Positions 5,682-13,591 of a DNA stretch of 21,787 nt are shown piece by piece (within the stretch, counting starts at the first letter, position 1; each line of letters opens with the position of its first letter). The position numbers and the translations under genes are program-made. The stretch spans positions 1-21,787 of the forward strand of contig QMVZ01000009.1 of the NCBI GenBank assembly GCA_003661365.1. The letters run 5' to 3'. The stretch comes from Thermoproteota archaeon. Lineage in GTDB: Archaea; Korarchaeota; Korarchaeia; Korarchaeales; Korarchaeaceae. A model generated the notes under the pieces. The model had not been told where the DNA came from and made no database searches. It saw only the letters and a list, made by a program, of their open reading frames with translations.

Positions 5682-6608
5682 TTGTCTCTATTGGCAAGTT
5701 TGCCTTTGTTATGCTTTATCACAAGTTACATAGCGACCAGAAAATGGATAGAGATGTGTAAAAACAGGGGGTTGGTCTCAGAGGACATTCATAAGAGGGT
5801 TCGCAAAGCCGTTCCGAGGATAGGTGGACTTCCAGCGGCTCTTATCGCAACCCTAGCGGTTTTCCTGCCAAAATCAATGAGTGCATGGAGGGAATTAATC
5901 GCCATCATTTCCTTGGCTGCCATCTTCATCGGCCTATTGGATGACGCAATGTCTCTCAGAGATTTGGAGAAAGTTCTCCTATCAGCTGTTTCATTCATCC
6001 CTCTGGGTTTTTACTTCGATAGTGTCAGCATTTTTGGCATTTCCTTCCAGGGATATTTGGCTACAATACTCGTTATTCTGTTAGGAACGTTCTCTGCCAA
6101 TGCTACAAACACATTTGCTGGTTTTAATGGTCTAGAGGCAGGTCTTTCGGTCATTGCAGGCTCAATCCTGTCTCTATTGGCCTTCTTAAGGGATCACGAG
6201 GTTGAAGCCATGGTTTTAGCTTCTTTTTCGGCCTCTTATCTTGCTTTTCTCTATTTCAACTTCTATCCAGCCAGAGCCTTTCCGGGCAACTGCTCGACTT
6301 TTCAAATGGGGGCATTCTTAGCTTCCCTTTCCGTCGTGGGAGATCTGGTCACGCCCTTTCTGATATTAATGGTCCCTCATGCCTTGGATTTTCTCCTTAA
6401 ACTCCTTTCTTGGAAGAAAATGAAGGAAAAGAAACCAACTTCGATCGGCAAAGATGGATTTTTGATCCCTCCGCCCCATCTTTCGTTGATAGGGGTCCTT
6501 CTTAGGATTAAGAGAATGAAAGAACTCGGGTTAGTGATGTTAATCTACTTTATTGAGATCATATTAGGCTTTTTTGCCTTTATAGTGACGTACGTATATT
6601 TTCCATGA
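5682..6608 (+). CDS. Diverged polyprenyl-phosphate sugar-1-phosphate transferase paralogue
   Basis: The 308-residue multi-pass membrane protein has the same skeleton as the protein encoded at 4406-5389: EDIHKRVRKAVPRIGGLP (about 34-51), GLLDDAMSL (D87, D88), NATNTFAGFNGLEAG (140-154) and FPGNCSTFQMG (200-210). The acidic pair and NG block are kept. The last motif has lost the GS part of GNVGS, and the cytoplasmic loop near 255-270 is quite different (GKDGFLIPPPHLS). It may use another nucleotide sugar or lipid, or be a regulator; lipid-phosphate sugar transfer is the family-level expectation. The start is a TTG at 5682, ten bases after the ferredoxin stop, with a weak GGGT upstream. Its 3' end overlaps the convergent gcvPB by 45 bases. 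Confidence 0.72.
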   Translation: MSLLASLPLLCFITSYIATRKWIEMCKNRGLVSEDIHKRVRKAVPRIGGLPAALIATLAVFLPKSMSAWRELIAIISLAAIFIGLLDDAMSLRDLEKVLLSAVSFIPLGFYFDSVSIFGISFQGYLATILVILLGTFSANATNTFAGFNGLEAGLSVIAGSILSLLAFLRDHEVEAMVLASFSASYLAFLYFNFYPARAFPGNCSTFQMGAFLASLSVVGDLVTPFLILMVPHALDFLLKLLSWKKMKEKKPTSIGKDGFLIPPPHLSLIGVLLRIKRMKELGLVMLIYFIEIILGFFAFIVTYVYFP

Positions 6609-8114
6609 TAATATTGGCTCCCTAGCAGCTCTTACTTCATCCAAACGGTCTATCGAAGAGTTAATTGGTGCATTCAACACCAATTCAGGGTTTTTCTCAA
6701 GCTCTTCTTCTAAAATCCTGCGCATAACCTCAACGTAATAGTCTATGTCCTCTTTGCTGTCTGATTCCGTTGGTTCCATCATAAAAGCCTCTTCAACGAC
6801 TGGAGGGAAGTAGATGGTGGGCGGATGCAGTCCATAATCGAGCAATCTTTTTGCAACATGAAGAGCAGGGGCATCTATCTCAGATTTTGCTCCCTTAAGG
6901 CTCACGACAAACTCGTGTTTCCTTGGTTTATCCTCTCCATATACCACAGAAACTCGTTTGAGCTTCCTTATCTTCGCAAATGCATAGTTTGCATTTAGCA
7001 CTGCAATTTCAGATACTTTCCTAAGCCCCTCACTCCCTAAAGTTTTCAGATAAGCCCAAGCCTTCACGAGAACTTCGAAATTTCCATAAAATGCCTTGAC
7101 CCTCCCAATTGTTTTTGGTACGTTGTAATCGAAGTAGTATCGACCGTTCTTTTCCCTCAGCATGGGAATTGGCATGAAGTCTTCAAGACCGTCTTTTACT
7201 AGAACTGCTCCTGCACCTGGGCCTCCAGTTCCATGAGGCGTTGAAAAGGTCTTATGAAGGTTCAAATGGGCGATGTCTACGCCCATTTCTGAGAGGAGGA
7301 CTTTGCCTAAAAGGGCATTTAGGTTAGCTCCATCGTAATACAACAGCCCTCCAGCCCCGTGTATAAGCTCTGCTATTTCTAGAATGTCCTCTTCGAAGAT
7401 TCCAAGCGTGTTTGGATTGGTTATCATCATTCCAGCCGTTCTGTCACCTATTGCTGCCTTAAGAGCAGCCATATCCGTACAGCCCTTGTCATCTATCGGG
7501 ATCTTGACGACCTTGAAGCCAGCCATAGCTGCGCTTGCAAAGTTAGAACCGTGAGCTGATAGGGGAATAAGCATCTCATCCCTCTGCTTTTCACCTCTGT
7601 CTAGCTGGTAGGCCCTTATGATTGAGCACCCGAGGTACTCTCCGTGGGCACCAGCGGAAGTCTGAAATGTCCAGTGTCTTAGCCCTGTAATCTTTCCAAG
7701 CATTTCTCCTAACTCGTACATTATCTTCAAAGCTCCTTGGACCGTTTCCTCGGGTTGATATGGGTGTAACTGCCTTACTTTCGGGTTTGCAGCGATTCTT
7801 TCATTGATCTTTGGGTTATACTTCATCGTACATGATCCGAGCCAGTAAGGACCGCTGTCAATGCCATAGTTCATCTCTGCCAGCCTAGAAAAGTGTCTGA
7901 CTACTTCTGGTTCAGAGAGATTAGGTAAGTTCAGCTCCTCCCTCATTAATTTCTCTGGAATGAGCTCTTTGGCGTTTTCTATCTCTTCAAACAACTCTTT
8001 TTCTATCGAAAATCGATAGTAGCCATCTTTTCTCCCTTGGGAAAGTTCGAAGATCGTCGGCTCAATTAATTCCCCTTTCCTCTGCCATCTAGATTGTCTA
8101 AAGTAGCCAGTCAT
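6564..8114 (-). CDS. gcvPB: Glycine dehydrogenase (decarboxylating) P-protein subunit 2
   Basis: The 516-residue protein is the C-terminal, PLP-bearing half of the two-subunit P-protein of the glycine cleavage system. The Schiff-base lysine is K288 in HLNLHKTFSTPHG, followed by the glycine-rich GTGGPGAGAVLV. Other family blocks are WLGSCTMKYNP (91-101), TFQTSAGAHGE (149-159) and YDGANLNAL (260-268). It decarboxylates glycine and passes the aminomethyl group to lipoyl-GcvH. The ATG at 8114 overlaps the stop of gcvPA by four bases (ATGA), which supports equimolar coupled translation. Length is typical for the archaeal and bacterial split form. Its last 45 bases overlap the 3' end of the convergent membrane transferase gene. 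No gcvT or dihydrolipoamide dehydrogenase is present in the window. Confidence 0.95.
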   Translation of the reverse strand: MTGYFRQSRWQRKGELIEPTIFELSQGRKDGYYRFSIEKELFEEIENAKELIPEKLMREELNLPNLSEPEVVRHFSRLAEMNYGIDSGPYWLGSCTMKYNPKINERIAANPKVRQLHPYQPEETVQGALKIMYELGEMLGKITGLRHWTFQTSAGAHGEYLGCSIIRAYQLDRGEKQRDEMLIPLSAHGSNFASAAMAGFKVVKIPIDDKGCTDMAALKAAIGDRTAGMMITNPNTLGIFEEDILEIAELIHGAGGLLYYDGANLNALLGKVLLSEMGVDIAHLNLHKTFSTPHGTGGPGAGAVLVKDGLEDFMPIPMLREKNGRYYFDYNVPKTIGRVKAFYGNFEVLVKAWAYLKTLGSEGLRKVSEIAVLNANYAFAKIRKLKRVSVVYGEDKPRKHEFVVSLKGAKSEIDAPALHVAKRLLDYGLHPPTIYFPPVVEEAFMMEPTESDSKEDIDYYVEVMRRILEEELEKNPELVLNAPINSSIDRLDEVRAAREPILSWKIYVRHYKGKKA

Positions 8115-9490
8115 GCGACCACCTCCTCTATCTCCTGTACGAGCCTATCTAGATCTGCCTTCGTGTGGATTTCAGTTGTAGCAAGAAGAGCGACTTCACC
8201 TAGCTCATCAAAATATCCCGGAAACCTTTCTTTCAAGCTTATCCCAGCTAAGATTCCTCTCTTTAACAGATGTTGCTGGATCTCTGACCATTTCTTTTTC
8301 TGACTCCTGACTAGAAATTCTTGGAAGTGTTTTGATCTGAAGACTGGGGCTTCTAGTCCCTCAATCGAGTTGAGTCTCTTAACCAAGTATGCAGTGTTTA
8401 CGAGTACTTTCTCACAAAGACTCTTTAGGCCGTCTTTTCCTAGTAGCGCTAGGTAAACAGCTGCCCTTATTGCCATAAGAGACTCGTTTGTTGTTATGTT
8501 GGACGTTGCCCTCTCCCTTCTAATGTGTTGTTCCCTTGTTTGGAGTGTTATTACATAACCTCTGACTCCCTTCTTACTCCAAGTCATCCCTATTAGCCTT
8601 CCGGGCATCTGTCTTACGAATCTCCTGTCGAATCTCGTTGCAATTATGCCCAACAAAGGGCCCCCAAAGCTCTGATAAATTCCCAGCTGTTGGCCCTCTC
8701 CGACAACTATGTCAGCCCCATATTCTCCTGGAGGTTTTAGGATGCCCAGAGACAGTATATTGACTCCTATGACGAGGATCGCACCCTTTTCATGGACTAT
8801 ATCAGCTAGCTCGGTTACATTTTCATCTATCACTCCGAAGAAGTTCGGGTTCTCGACGTAGACCATGCACGTATCATCGTCTATCTTCCTCTTGAGGTCA
8901 TCTAAATCCACGAAGCCAGTGTCTTTCTCATAGTCGAGTGGGATTATTGAGGCATCAAGGGAACTCAGGTATGTCCTTAGAACGCAAAGGCGCTCCGGGC
9001 TTATTGCTGTAGAAATTAAGTGTTTTCTCCTATGATTGATCCTCATGCTCATAAGGGCTGCTTCAGCCAGTGCAGTTGACCAATCATAGTGAGATGCACT
9101 TACCACGTCCATTCCTGTGAGTTCTGCTATCAGAGATTGGTACTCAAATATGGCTTGTAGGGCTCCTTGTGAGATCTCCGGTTGGTATGGGGTGTAAGCG
9201 GTGTAGAACTCTTGCTTAGAAGCTATCTCATCTACCACAGCAGGAATATAGTGGTTCCATACCCCTCCCCCTAAAAAAGACAGAAATTCATCTGTAGTCA
9301 CATTTCTTGAGAGGACTTCTTTGGCTTCTAGATATAATGTGATCTCGTCCATCGGATTTCCTATTTCAGAAGGGCTTTTCAGCCTGAGTCTCTCCGGTAT
9401 GTCTGAGAAGAGGTCTTCTACGTCTTTAACTCCAATTTCATCCAACATCATGCGGATTATTTCCTTCTTTGCGTTAGGAATGTAGCGCAT
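8111..9490 (-). CDS. gcvPA: Glycine dehydrogenase (decarboxylating) P-protein subunit 1
   Basis: The 459-residue protein is the N-terminal half of the split P-protein. Diagnostic segments are FLGGGVWNHYIPAVVDE (about 68-84), YTAYTPYQPEISQGALQ (93-109), SHYDWSTALAEA (132-143) and GPLLGIIATR. As in all subunit-1 proteins there is no PLP lysine block; it forms the heterodimer interface and helps shape the active site of GcvPB. The ATG at 9490 has GAGGT about five bases upstream, and a TATA-like box (AATAAAATTT, 9524-9533) gives a leader of roughly 13 bases. It is the first gene of a two-gene transcript with gcvPB. I see no truncation or odd composition. Confidence 0.95.
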   Translation of the reverse strand: MRYIPNAKKEIIRMMLDEIGVKDVEDLFSDIPERLRLKSPSEIGNPMDEITLYLEAKEVLSRNVTTDEFLSFLGGGVWNHYIPAVVDEIASKQEFYTAYTPYQPEISQGALQAIFEYQSLIAELTGMDVVSASHYDWSTALAEAALMSMRINHRRKHLISTAISPERLCVLRTYLSSLDASIIPLDYEKDTGFVDLDDLKRKIDDDTCMVYVENPNFFGVIDENVTELADIVHEKGAILVIGVNILSLGILKPPGEYGADIVVGEGQQLGIYQSFGGPLLGIIATRFDRRFVRQMPGRLIGMTWSKKGVRGYVITLQTREQHIRRERATSNITTNESLMAIRAAVYLALLGKDGLKSLCEKVLVNTAYLVKRLNSIEGLEAPVFRSKHFQEFLVRSQKKKWSEIQQHLLKRGILAGISLKERFPGYFDELGEVALLATTEIHTKADLDRLVQEIEEVVA

Positions 9491-9523
9491 TTTTTACCTC
9501 GATTCATCTTGAACTGCATCTCG

Positions 9524-9533
9524 AATAAAATTT
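9524..9533 (-). promoter_or_regulatory. Probable TATA box of gcvPA-gcvPB
   Basis: Read on the minus strand this is AAATTTTATT. Its centre lies about 38 bases upstream of the gcvPA ATG at 9490, so initiation about 25 bases downstream would give a short leader that still contains GAGGT (9495-9499). Confidence 0.45.
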
Positions 9534-9742
9534 CGGATTTATGATATGAGGAACATGGCTTGCATGAATTTAACTAGACCATTCGAGTTTGACGGAGTGG
9601 AAAAATACCATATAGGCTACTCTATTTTTTATTTTAACCTTTCCTTATTATGAAAGACCTCTTTTTTGGATGTATTCAGTTGATTTCAAGAAGTTAGGCC
9701 ATCTATCTGTCGATTATCTCCTCTATTGTATTTCAAAGTTAA
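9534..9742. other. Part of the 373-base gap between gcvPA and the RHH gene, no gene recognised
   Basis: The gap 9491-9863 is AT-rich. It holds the gcvPA promoter at one end, a palindrome at 9743-9760 and a TATA box at 9820-9829 at the other end. In the stretch between, I see only a 35-codon open frame (9546-9653) without a binding site, and T-rich tracts near 9623-9635 that could stop transcription. No tRNA, C/D-box RNA or other structured RNA is evident by eye. Confidence 0.5.
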
Positions 9743-9760
9743 GTTATGTTTAAATATAAC
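9743..9760. promoter_or_regulatory. 18-bp near-perfect palindrome upstream of RHH-ftsZ, candidate operator
   Basis: GTTATGTTTAAATATAAC is symmetric around TTTAAA, with only one non-complementary pair (G9748 against T9755). It lies about 60 bases upstream of the TATA box and about 105 bases upstream of the RHH start. Dimeric ribbon-helix-helix regulators bind short inverted repeats, so autoregulation by the next gene is a reasonable but untested idea. Being AT-rich, it could also be chance. Confidence 0.4.
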
Positions 9761-9819
9761 ATTTTATGAAGTTCATTCCTCCAAATCCCTCCCTTATTAA
9801 TGACCTTGGGACGATCGCC

Positions 9820-9829
9820 TTATATATAG
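9820..9829 (+). promoter_or_regulatory. TATA box of the RHH-ftsZ operon
   Basis: TTATATATAG is the clearest archaeal TATA element in the window. Initiation about 25 bases downstream would fall near 9850, giving a short leader that contains GGTGAT (9854-9859) before the GTG at 9864. Confidence 0.65.
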
Positions 9830-9863
9830 TCATTTCTAATTAGGAACGGGTTCGGTGATTTTA

Positions 9864-10001
9864 GTGGGAGTTGTCTCTTTCTACCTTCCAGAAGCCTTGG
9901 AAAAGAGGCTGGAGGAAGTTGTAAGGCTATACGGTTACTGTAGTAAGAGTGAGGCGATCAGAGATGCAATACGTTTGCTCATCATCGGATATTTTGAGTG
10001 A
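9864..10001 (+). CDS. Short ribbon-helix-helix DNA-binding protein upstream of ftsZ (CdrS-like)
   Basis: The 45-residue protein reads as a minimal RHH (MetJ/Arc/CopG) fold: a beta strand (GVVSFYLP), helix 1 (EALEKRLEEVVRLYG) and helix 2 starting at the typical KSEAIRDAIRLLI. Such proteins dimerise through the strand and bind the DNA major groove. The GTG at 9864 has GGTGAT four bases upstream; an in-frame GTG at 9855 would add three residues. Its TGA at 10001 is 11 bases before the ftsZ ATG, so the two are one operon. In haloarchaea the RHH protein CdrS is encoded next to ftsZ2 and controls cell-division genes. The same order and size here suggest an analogous regulator, though orthology is not proved. 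It is easily missed because it is so short. Confidence 0.8.
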   Translation: MGVVSFYLPEALEKRLEEVVRLYGYCSKSEAIRDAIRLLIIGYFE

Positions 10002-10012
10002 GAGGTGATAAA

Positions 10013-11212
10013 ATGGAGGAGATAAGGAAAGAAGCGTTGGCTTTGAAGACCACAAAGCCACCAGTTGAAAAAGGTCCATCCGAGTTAATACCAGGAGTTC
10101 CTCCAGAGGAGAGAACTCTTTGGAGAAGGGATATATTAGAAGGGAGAAGGAGAGCCAACATAGTCATAGTAGGAGTCGGAGGAGCTGGAACCAATACCGT
10201 GAATACCTTAATGAAATTGGGTATCGAAGGAGCTAGATGTATAGCCATTAACACAGACATGAGACATCTGGAAGGAGCATATGCGGATGAGAAACTGTTA
10301 ATTGGAGAGGAATTGACAAACGGTCTTGGAGCTGGAGGGGATCCAGTCATAGGTAGGGCCGCAGCTGAGCGGGACAGGGATAAGATATTCAAAGTACTTG
10401 GACACAGGCCAGATCTGGTGTTTATAACAGCAGGCATGGGTGGTGGTACGGGTACCGGAGCTGCTCCGGTTGTCGCAAGAATTGCGAGGGAGAAGAGAGC
10501 TATTGTTATAGCTGTTGTTACTTTGCCGTTTGAGGTTGAGGGAGATGATAAGAAGGAAATCGCACTTAAGGGAATAGCTGAACTCAGGAAGAATGCCAAC
10601 GCCGTTATACTGATCTCAAACGAGAAGTTGAGGGAGTTAACTGGAGATCTGCCCTTACAAGATGCTTTAGCTGTTGCCGATTACACCCTTGCCATCATGG
10701 TGAAGGGAATCACCGAGATCATAAACAAGAGGACTCACATGAACATAGACTTCGCGGACGTTAGAAGCCTGTTCTTATCTGCTGGAGGCGTAGCTGCTGT
10801 TGGAATAGGCGAGTCAGATGATCCAAAGAGGAGGGTTGAAGAAGCAGTAAACATGGCCATAGAGAACAAGCTCTTAGAGTACTCCCTTGAGGGAGCCAAG
10901 GGAGCTCTGCTAGTCGTTACTGGAGGGCCCACTCTTACAATGAACGAAGCTATGAGGGCCGCAGACATAGTAAAAGCAAAGATGGGTAATTCGAAGGCCA
11001 ACGTTAAGATCGGCGTGGACACTGATGAGAGGTTTGGCGATAAGGTAAGGGTCATTCTCTTCGTCGCTGGCGTTAGCTCGCCTTACTTCATACCTGGTAA
11101 ACCAACCATTGATTATGGTCCATACCCGGTTCGACCAGAACAAGATCCTGAAGAGAAGATAATTGCTGTCGTAAAATCCACTATCGGTAAAGAGAACATA
11201 ATGCATTTCTAA
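10013..11212 (+). CDS. ftsZ: Cell division GTPase FtsZ
   Basis: The 399-residue protein has the full FtsZ GTPase core: VGVGGAGTNTVNTL (53-66), INTD (79-82), GLGAGGDP (104-111), the tubulin signature GMGGGTGTGAAPVVA (141-155), and the T7 synergy loop NIDFADVRSLF (from N244, with catalytic acidic D246 and D249). A 45-residue charged N-terminal extension precedes the core. The C-terminus (residues about 360-399) is short and proline-rich and lacks an obvious amphipathic membrane helix, so it probably relies on a SepF-type anchor encoded elsewhere. FtsZ polymerises at mid-cell. The ATG at 10013 has GAGGTGAT just upstream. An in-frame GTG at 9998 would overlap the RHH stop and is less likely. The gene ends one base before the convergent kinase gene. 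Confidence 0.96.
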   Translation: MEEIRKEALALKTTKPPVEKGPSELIPGVPPEERTLWRRDILEGRRRANIVIVGVGGAGTNTVNTLMKLGIEGARCIAINTDMRHLEGAYADEKLLIGEELTNGLGAGGDPVIGRAAAERDRDKIFKVLGHRPDLVFITAGMGGGTGTGAAPVVARIAREKRAIVIAVVTLPFEVEGDDKKEIALKGIAELRKNANAVILISNEKLRELTGDLPLQDALAVADYTLAIMVKGITEIINKRTHMNIDFADVRSLFLSAGGVAAVGIGESDDPKRRVEEAVNMAIENKLLEYSLEGAKGALLVVTGGPTLTMNEAMRAADIVKAKMGNSKANVKIGVDTDERFGDKVRVILFVAGVSSPYFIPGKPTIDYGPYPVRPEQDPEEKIIAVVKSTIGKENIMHF

Positions 11213-11213
11213 A

Positions 11214-12338
11214 TCACTCGATAAGCACTACCTCTTCCTCTTTGTAACCAGTTATCACTCGATGGTATCCAACGAACTTGCGGGCTAGCTCACCTCGTAT
11301 GTCAAGCTTTAGGGATTTCAAACCTCGAAGCTTTGAAGGGGTCGCTAGGATAATGAGATCTCGCTTGTTAATTCTAGAAAGAACAGCATCTCCAATTTGC
11401 TGATTTCCACGCCCAAGCAACATGCCAGATCCTCCTAAAGGAGATAAGATCAACTTAATTGGACCATTATGCTTTGAGACAAGATCATTTAGCTTGATCT
11501 CATTGACATCACTGGCTATCAATTGACGGTTAAGCACTACATCAACCCCGAGGAGGGTTTTCTGGAGACCAAGCTGTTTTGCTACTTCAGAAACCGTAAG
11601 TCCAGGTCCCAATATGTAAAGCACTCCTGGTTTCATCATCTCAACTACGTACTTAGCAATGGCTTGCCTTGAGAGTTCTTCCCCCTCGGTTAGAGGGGAG
11701 GGTTGTTTTGAAGACTGTAACAAAGATGGTTCGTACGGCACCTTAAGGTAGCCGTATAGCTTTATGACAAGTTGATTCGACCTATACGCGTCTTCATCTA
11801 CATCCACAACCTCAGCAAGTTTTAAGGGGAGTCCTTCTAACAGGAATTTCCTTGCAACATCGCCCGAATGGGATGGCGTGACGCCAAAGACGGCTGAAAA
11901 TATCTTAACCCCGGCAGGTACGCCAAGAGTTGGTATATTGGTTCCAACAGCATCTAAGATATCCTTAGCAGTCCCATCCCCGCCTACGAAAACCAAGAGA
12001 TCCACATCTCTTTCTAACATCTCTCTTGCCGCTTTTTTAGTGTGAACCGCGGATGTTCTTTTAGGAAGATCGAGCTTTACCAATTCAATGTAATTTGAGG
12101 GAAATATCTTGCTTGCAATATCGTATCCCATTTCTCTTGGAGGAGTTACAATCTTTATATCAAGTTTAGATAGCCTTTGAAGGGCAATAAATCCTCTTGA
12201 AGGAGCTCTTGGCTCTATACCCATTTTGAGTGCTTCTTCAACTATTTCCGGTCGGTCCGTTCCCTTAAATCCAGCTGGACCTCCCAAGCCAGCTATAGGA
12301 TTGATGATGAAGCCCAGAACCTTTTCTCTATTCCCCAA
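11214..12338 (-). CDS. ATP-NAD kinase family protein (COG3199 type)
   Basis: The 374-residue protein starts with GFIINPIAGLGGPAGFKGTD, typical of the archaeal/bacterial COG3199 ATP-NAD kinase-like group. It carries the diacylglycerol-kinase/NAD-kinase motif VGGDGTAKDILDAV (117-130, GGDGT at 119-123), followed by PTLGVPAGVKIFSAVFGVTP. NAD kinases make NADP from NAD; this subgroup is less studied and its true substrate is uncertain. The second domain includes ILGPGLTVSEVAKQLG and LSPLGGSGMLLGRGNQQI. It stands alone on the minus strand between ftsZ (convergent, one base gap) and the RadB-like gene (divergent). The ATG at 12338 is preceded by GATTGGGG, which is close for a binding site; a TTTTAAA box near 12372-12380 would give a short leader. 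Confidence 0.75.
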   Translation of the reverse strand: MGNREKVLGFIINPIAGLGGPAGFKGTDRPEIVEEALKMGIEPRAPSRGFIALQRLSKLDIKIVTPPREMGYDIASKIFPSNYIELVKLDLPKRTSAVHTKKAAREMLERDVDLLVFVGGDGTAKDILDAVGTNIPTLGVPAGVKIFSAVFGVTPSHSGDVARKFLLEGLPLKLAEVVDVDEDAYRSNQLVIKLYGYLKVPYEPSLLQSSKQPSPLTEGEELSRQAIAKYVVEMMKPGVLYILGPGLTVSEVAKQLGLQKTLLGVDVVLNRQLIASDVNEIKLNDLVSKHNGPIKLILSPLGGSGMLLGRGNQQIGDAVLSRINKRDLIILATPSKLRGLKSLKLDIRGELARKFVGYHRVITGYKEEEVVLIE

Positions 12339-12402
12339 TCTCTTAACCTAAGAATAAGTTCTACGAGTCTCCTTTAAAATTAGGAGAGTTAATTGATAGG
12401 GA

Positions 12403-12410
12403 CATATAAT
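12403..12410 (+). promoter_or_regulatory. TATA-like box of the RadB-like/CarS/RadA operon
   Basis: CATATAAT lies about 45 bases upstream of the ATG at 12452, which would place initiation near 12432 and give a 20-base leader containing GGGGCGAG. The divergent kinase gene appears to use a separate TTTTAAA box at about 12372-12380. Confidence 0.45.
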
Positions 12411-12451
12411 CCCCTATTCCTTAGAACCCTAACAAGGGGCGAGTTCCTCTC

Positions 12452-13084
12452 ATGGGAAAAGAGATAAGAGAAGATCTACCTAGAGAACTGTTGAATAAGC
12501 TCAGCAACCCAGGAGTAGTGCTTGTCTATGGACCAGAGAGCTCTGGGAAGAGCACCTTTGTCATGTATCTTGTTTCAAGAACGATTTCTCAAAGGGATAA
12601 AGTCTTGTTGTACGACTCTTCTAATGCAGTAGAAGTGTTTCGACGTCTGAGTCCGAAGTTGGGCGAAGAATTCGTTAAAAGGGTTTTTAGGATCCGTGTT
12701 AGGGATTGGTATGAGCAGAAGAAATGGGTAAGAAGGCTTGGTTTGATACCAAAAGAATTCAAAATGGTAGTTTTTGATGAGTTTACTTCCAACTATCTTT
12801 CGCAGCTTTTCAAGATGGGTGACAACATCAAACGCTATATGAGACTTCATAGAGAACTTATCTTTCAAACCGCCTACCTAAGGTACATCTCTCAGAACTT
12901 TGGTAAAACAATTTTCTTGATTGCAAGAGAGAGATCAACAGGAGATCCCTTGGGCGGACTTTCTCTAAAGAAGATTGCGTCGATAACCGTTAGATTGGAT
13001 AAAACAGGAGGCGATCTGTTTCGACTAGAGGTTGAAAGCGAGGGTGGCGAGATCAGTAAGATTATCTTCAGACTCGACCCATAA
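12452..13084 (+). CDS. RecA-superfamily ATPase, RadB-like
   Basis: The 210-residue protein is a RecA-fold core without the N-terminal helix-hairpin-helix domain. The Walker A motif is GPESSGKST (27-35) and the Walker B is KMVVFDEF (104-111). The ending LEVESEGGEISKIIFRL is a typical C-terminal beta region. Size and layout match RadB or the related RadC-type archaeal paralogues that assist RadA in recombination and fork repair. The loop regions that would distinguish these groups are too diverged to decide by eye. It is followed 15 bases later by carS and then radA, so co-transcription with the main recombinase is likely. Confidence 0.7.
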   Translation: MGKEIREDLPRELLNKLSNPGVVLVYGPESSGKSTFVMYLVSRTISQRDKVLLYDSSNAVEVFRRLSPKLGEEFVKRVFRIRVRDWYEQKKWVRRLGLIPKEFKMVVFDEFTSNYLSQLFKMGDNIKRYMRLHRELIFQTAYLRYISQNFGKTIFLIARERSTGDPLGGLSLKKIASITVRLDKTGGDLFRLEVESEGGEISKIIFRLDP

Positions 13085-13099
13085 ATCAACGAAGTTAAG

Positions 13100-13591
13100 A
13101 TGAACAATCTGAATAGCTTGGTCTTTGCACTTTGGTATATACTGCCAGCCTACTTTGCTAACGCTACTCCCGTCATATTAGGAGGAGGTAAGCCCCTAGA
13201 CCTAGGCTTGAAATGGATAGATGGAGAGAGAATATTCGGAGACCATAAAACCTTCAGAGGAATACTTGCCGGTCTTCTCGTTGGAACTGTCGTAGGAACC
13301 ATTCAAGGGAGAGAGCTTCTTGGGTTCTTTCAGAGTTTAGGGGCTATGTTGGGTGATTTGGTGAGTTCCTTCCTGAAAAGACGCCTTAAGAGAAAGCCAG
13401 GACAGTGGACACCTGTTCTAGATGAGGAAGGGTTCGTAATTTTCTCTCTTATCCTCTCGAAGCAGATCGAACCCGTTCCGACGAAAGTTATCCTATTCTT
13501 ATTAGTTATAACCCCTATAATTCATTTTGGAACAAATAGGTTAAAAGAAAAACTACTTATTGGAGGGAATTCTGGTGAATCTGAGGGTTAA
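13100..13591 (+). CDS. carS: CDP-archaeol synthase (DUF46/CarS)
   Basis: The 163-residue membrane protein has the CarS signature in its first 60 residues: LPAYFANATPVILGGGKPLD, then IDGERIFGDHKTFRG and ILAGLLVGTVVG. A second conserved block follows (LGAMLGDLVSSFLKRRL, about 80-97). The rest forms several membrane helices. CarS transfers CMP from CTP to the unsaturated archaetidic acid precursor 2,3-di-O-geranylgeranylglyceryl phosphate, giving CDP-archaeol for polar lipid synthesis. The length is typical of the family. The ATG at 13100 follows the RadB-like stop by 15 bases, with no clear binding site. Its last 17 bases overlap the start of radA, in a different frame, so the two are translationally linked although functionally unrelated. 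Confidence 0.9.
   Translation: MNNLNSLVFALWYILPAYFANATPVILGGGKPLDLGLKWIDGERIFGDHKTFRGILAGLLVGTVVGTIQGRELLGFFQSLGAMLGDLVSSFLKRRLKRKPGQWTPVLDEEGFVIFSLILSKQIEPVPTKVILFLLVITPIIHFGTNRLKEKLLIGGNSGESEG

Noticed and set aside
9546..9653. 35-codon open frame in the gap upstream of the RHH gene
   Set aside because: There is no ribosome-binding site, no promoter at the right distance and no recognisable protein features; it is likely chance.
9491..9863. Possible glycine riboswitch before gcvPA
   Set aside because: The gcvPA leader appears to be only about 13 bases, and I see no glycine-aptamer-like core in the gap; none is expected in archaea.
9982..10599. 205-codon frame opposite ftsZ
   Set aside because: It is antisense to a clear FtsZ, has a low-complexity Ser/Pro/Ala composition, and arises from ftsZ codon usage.
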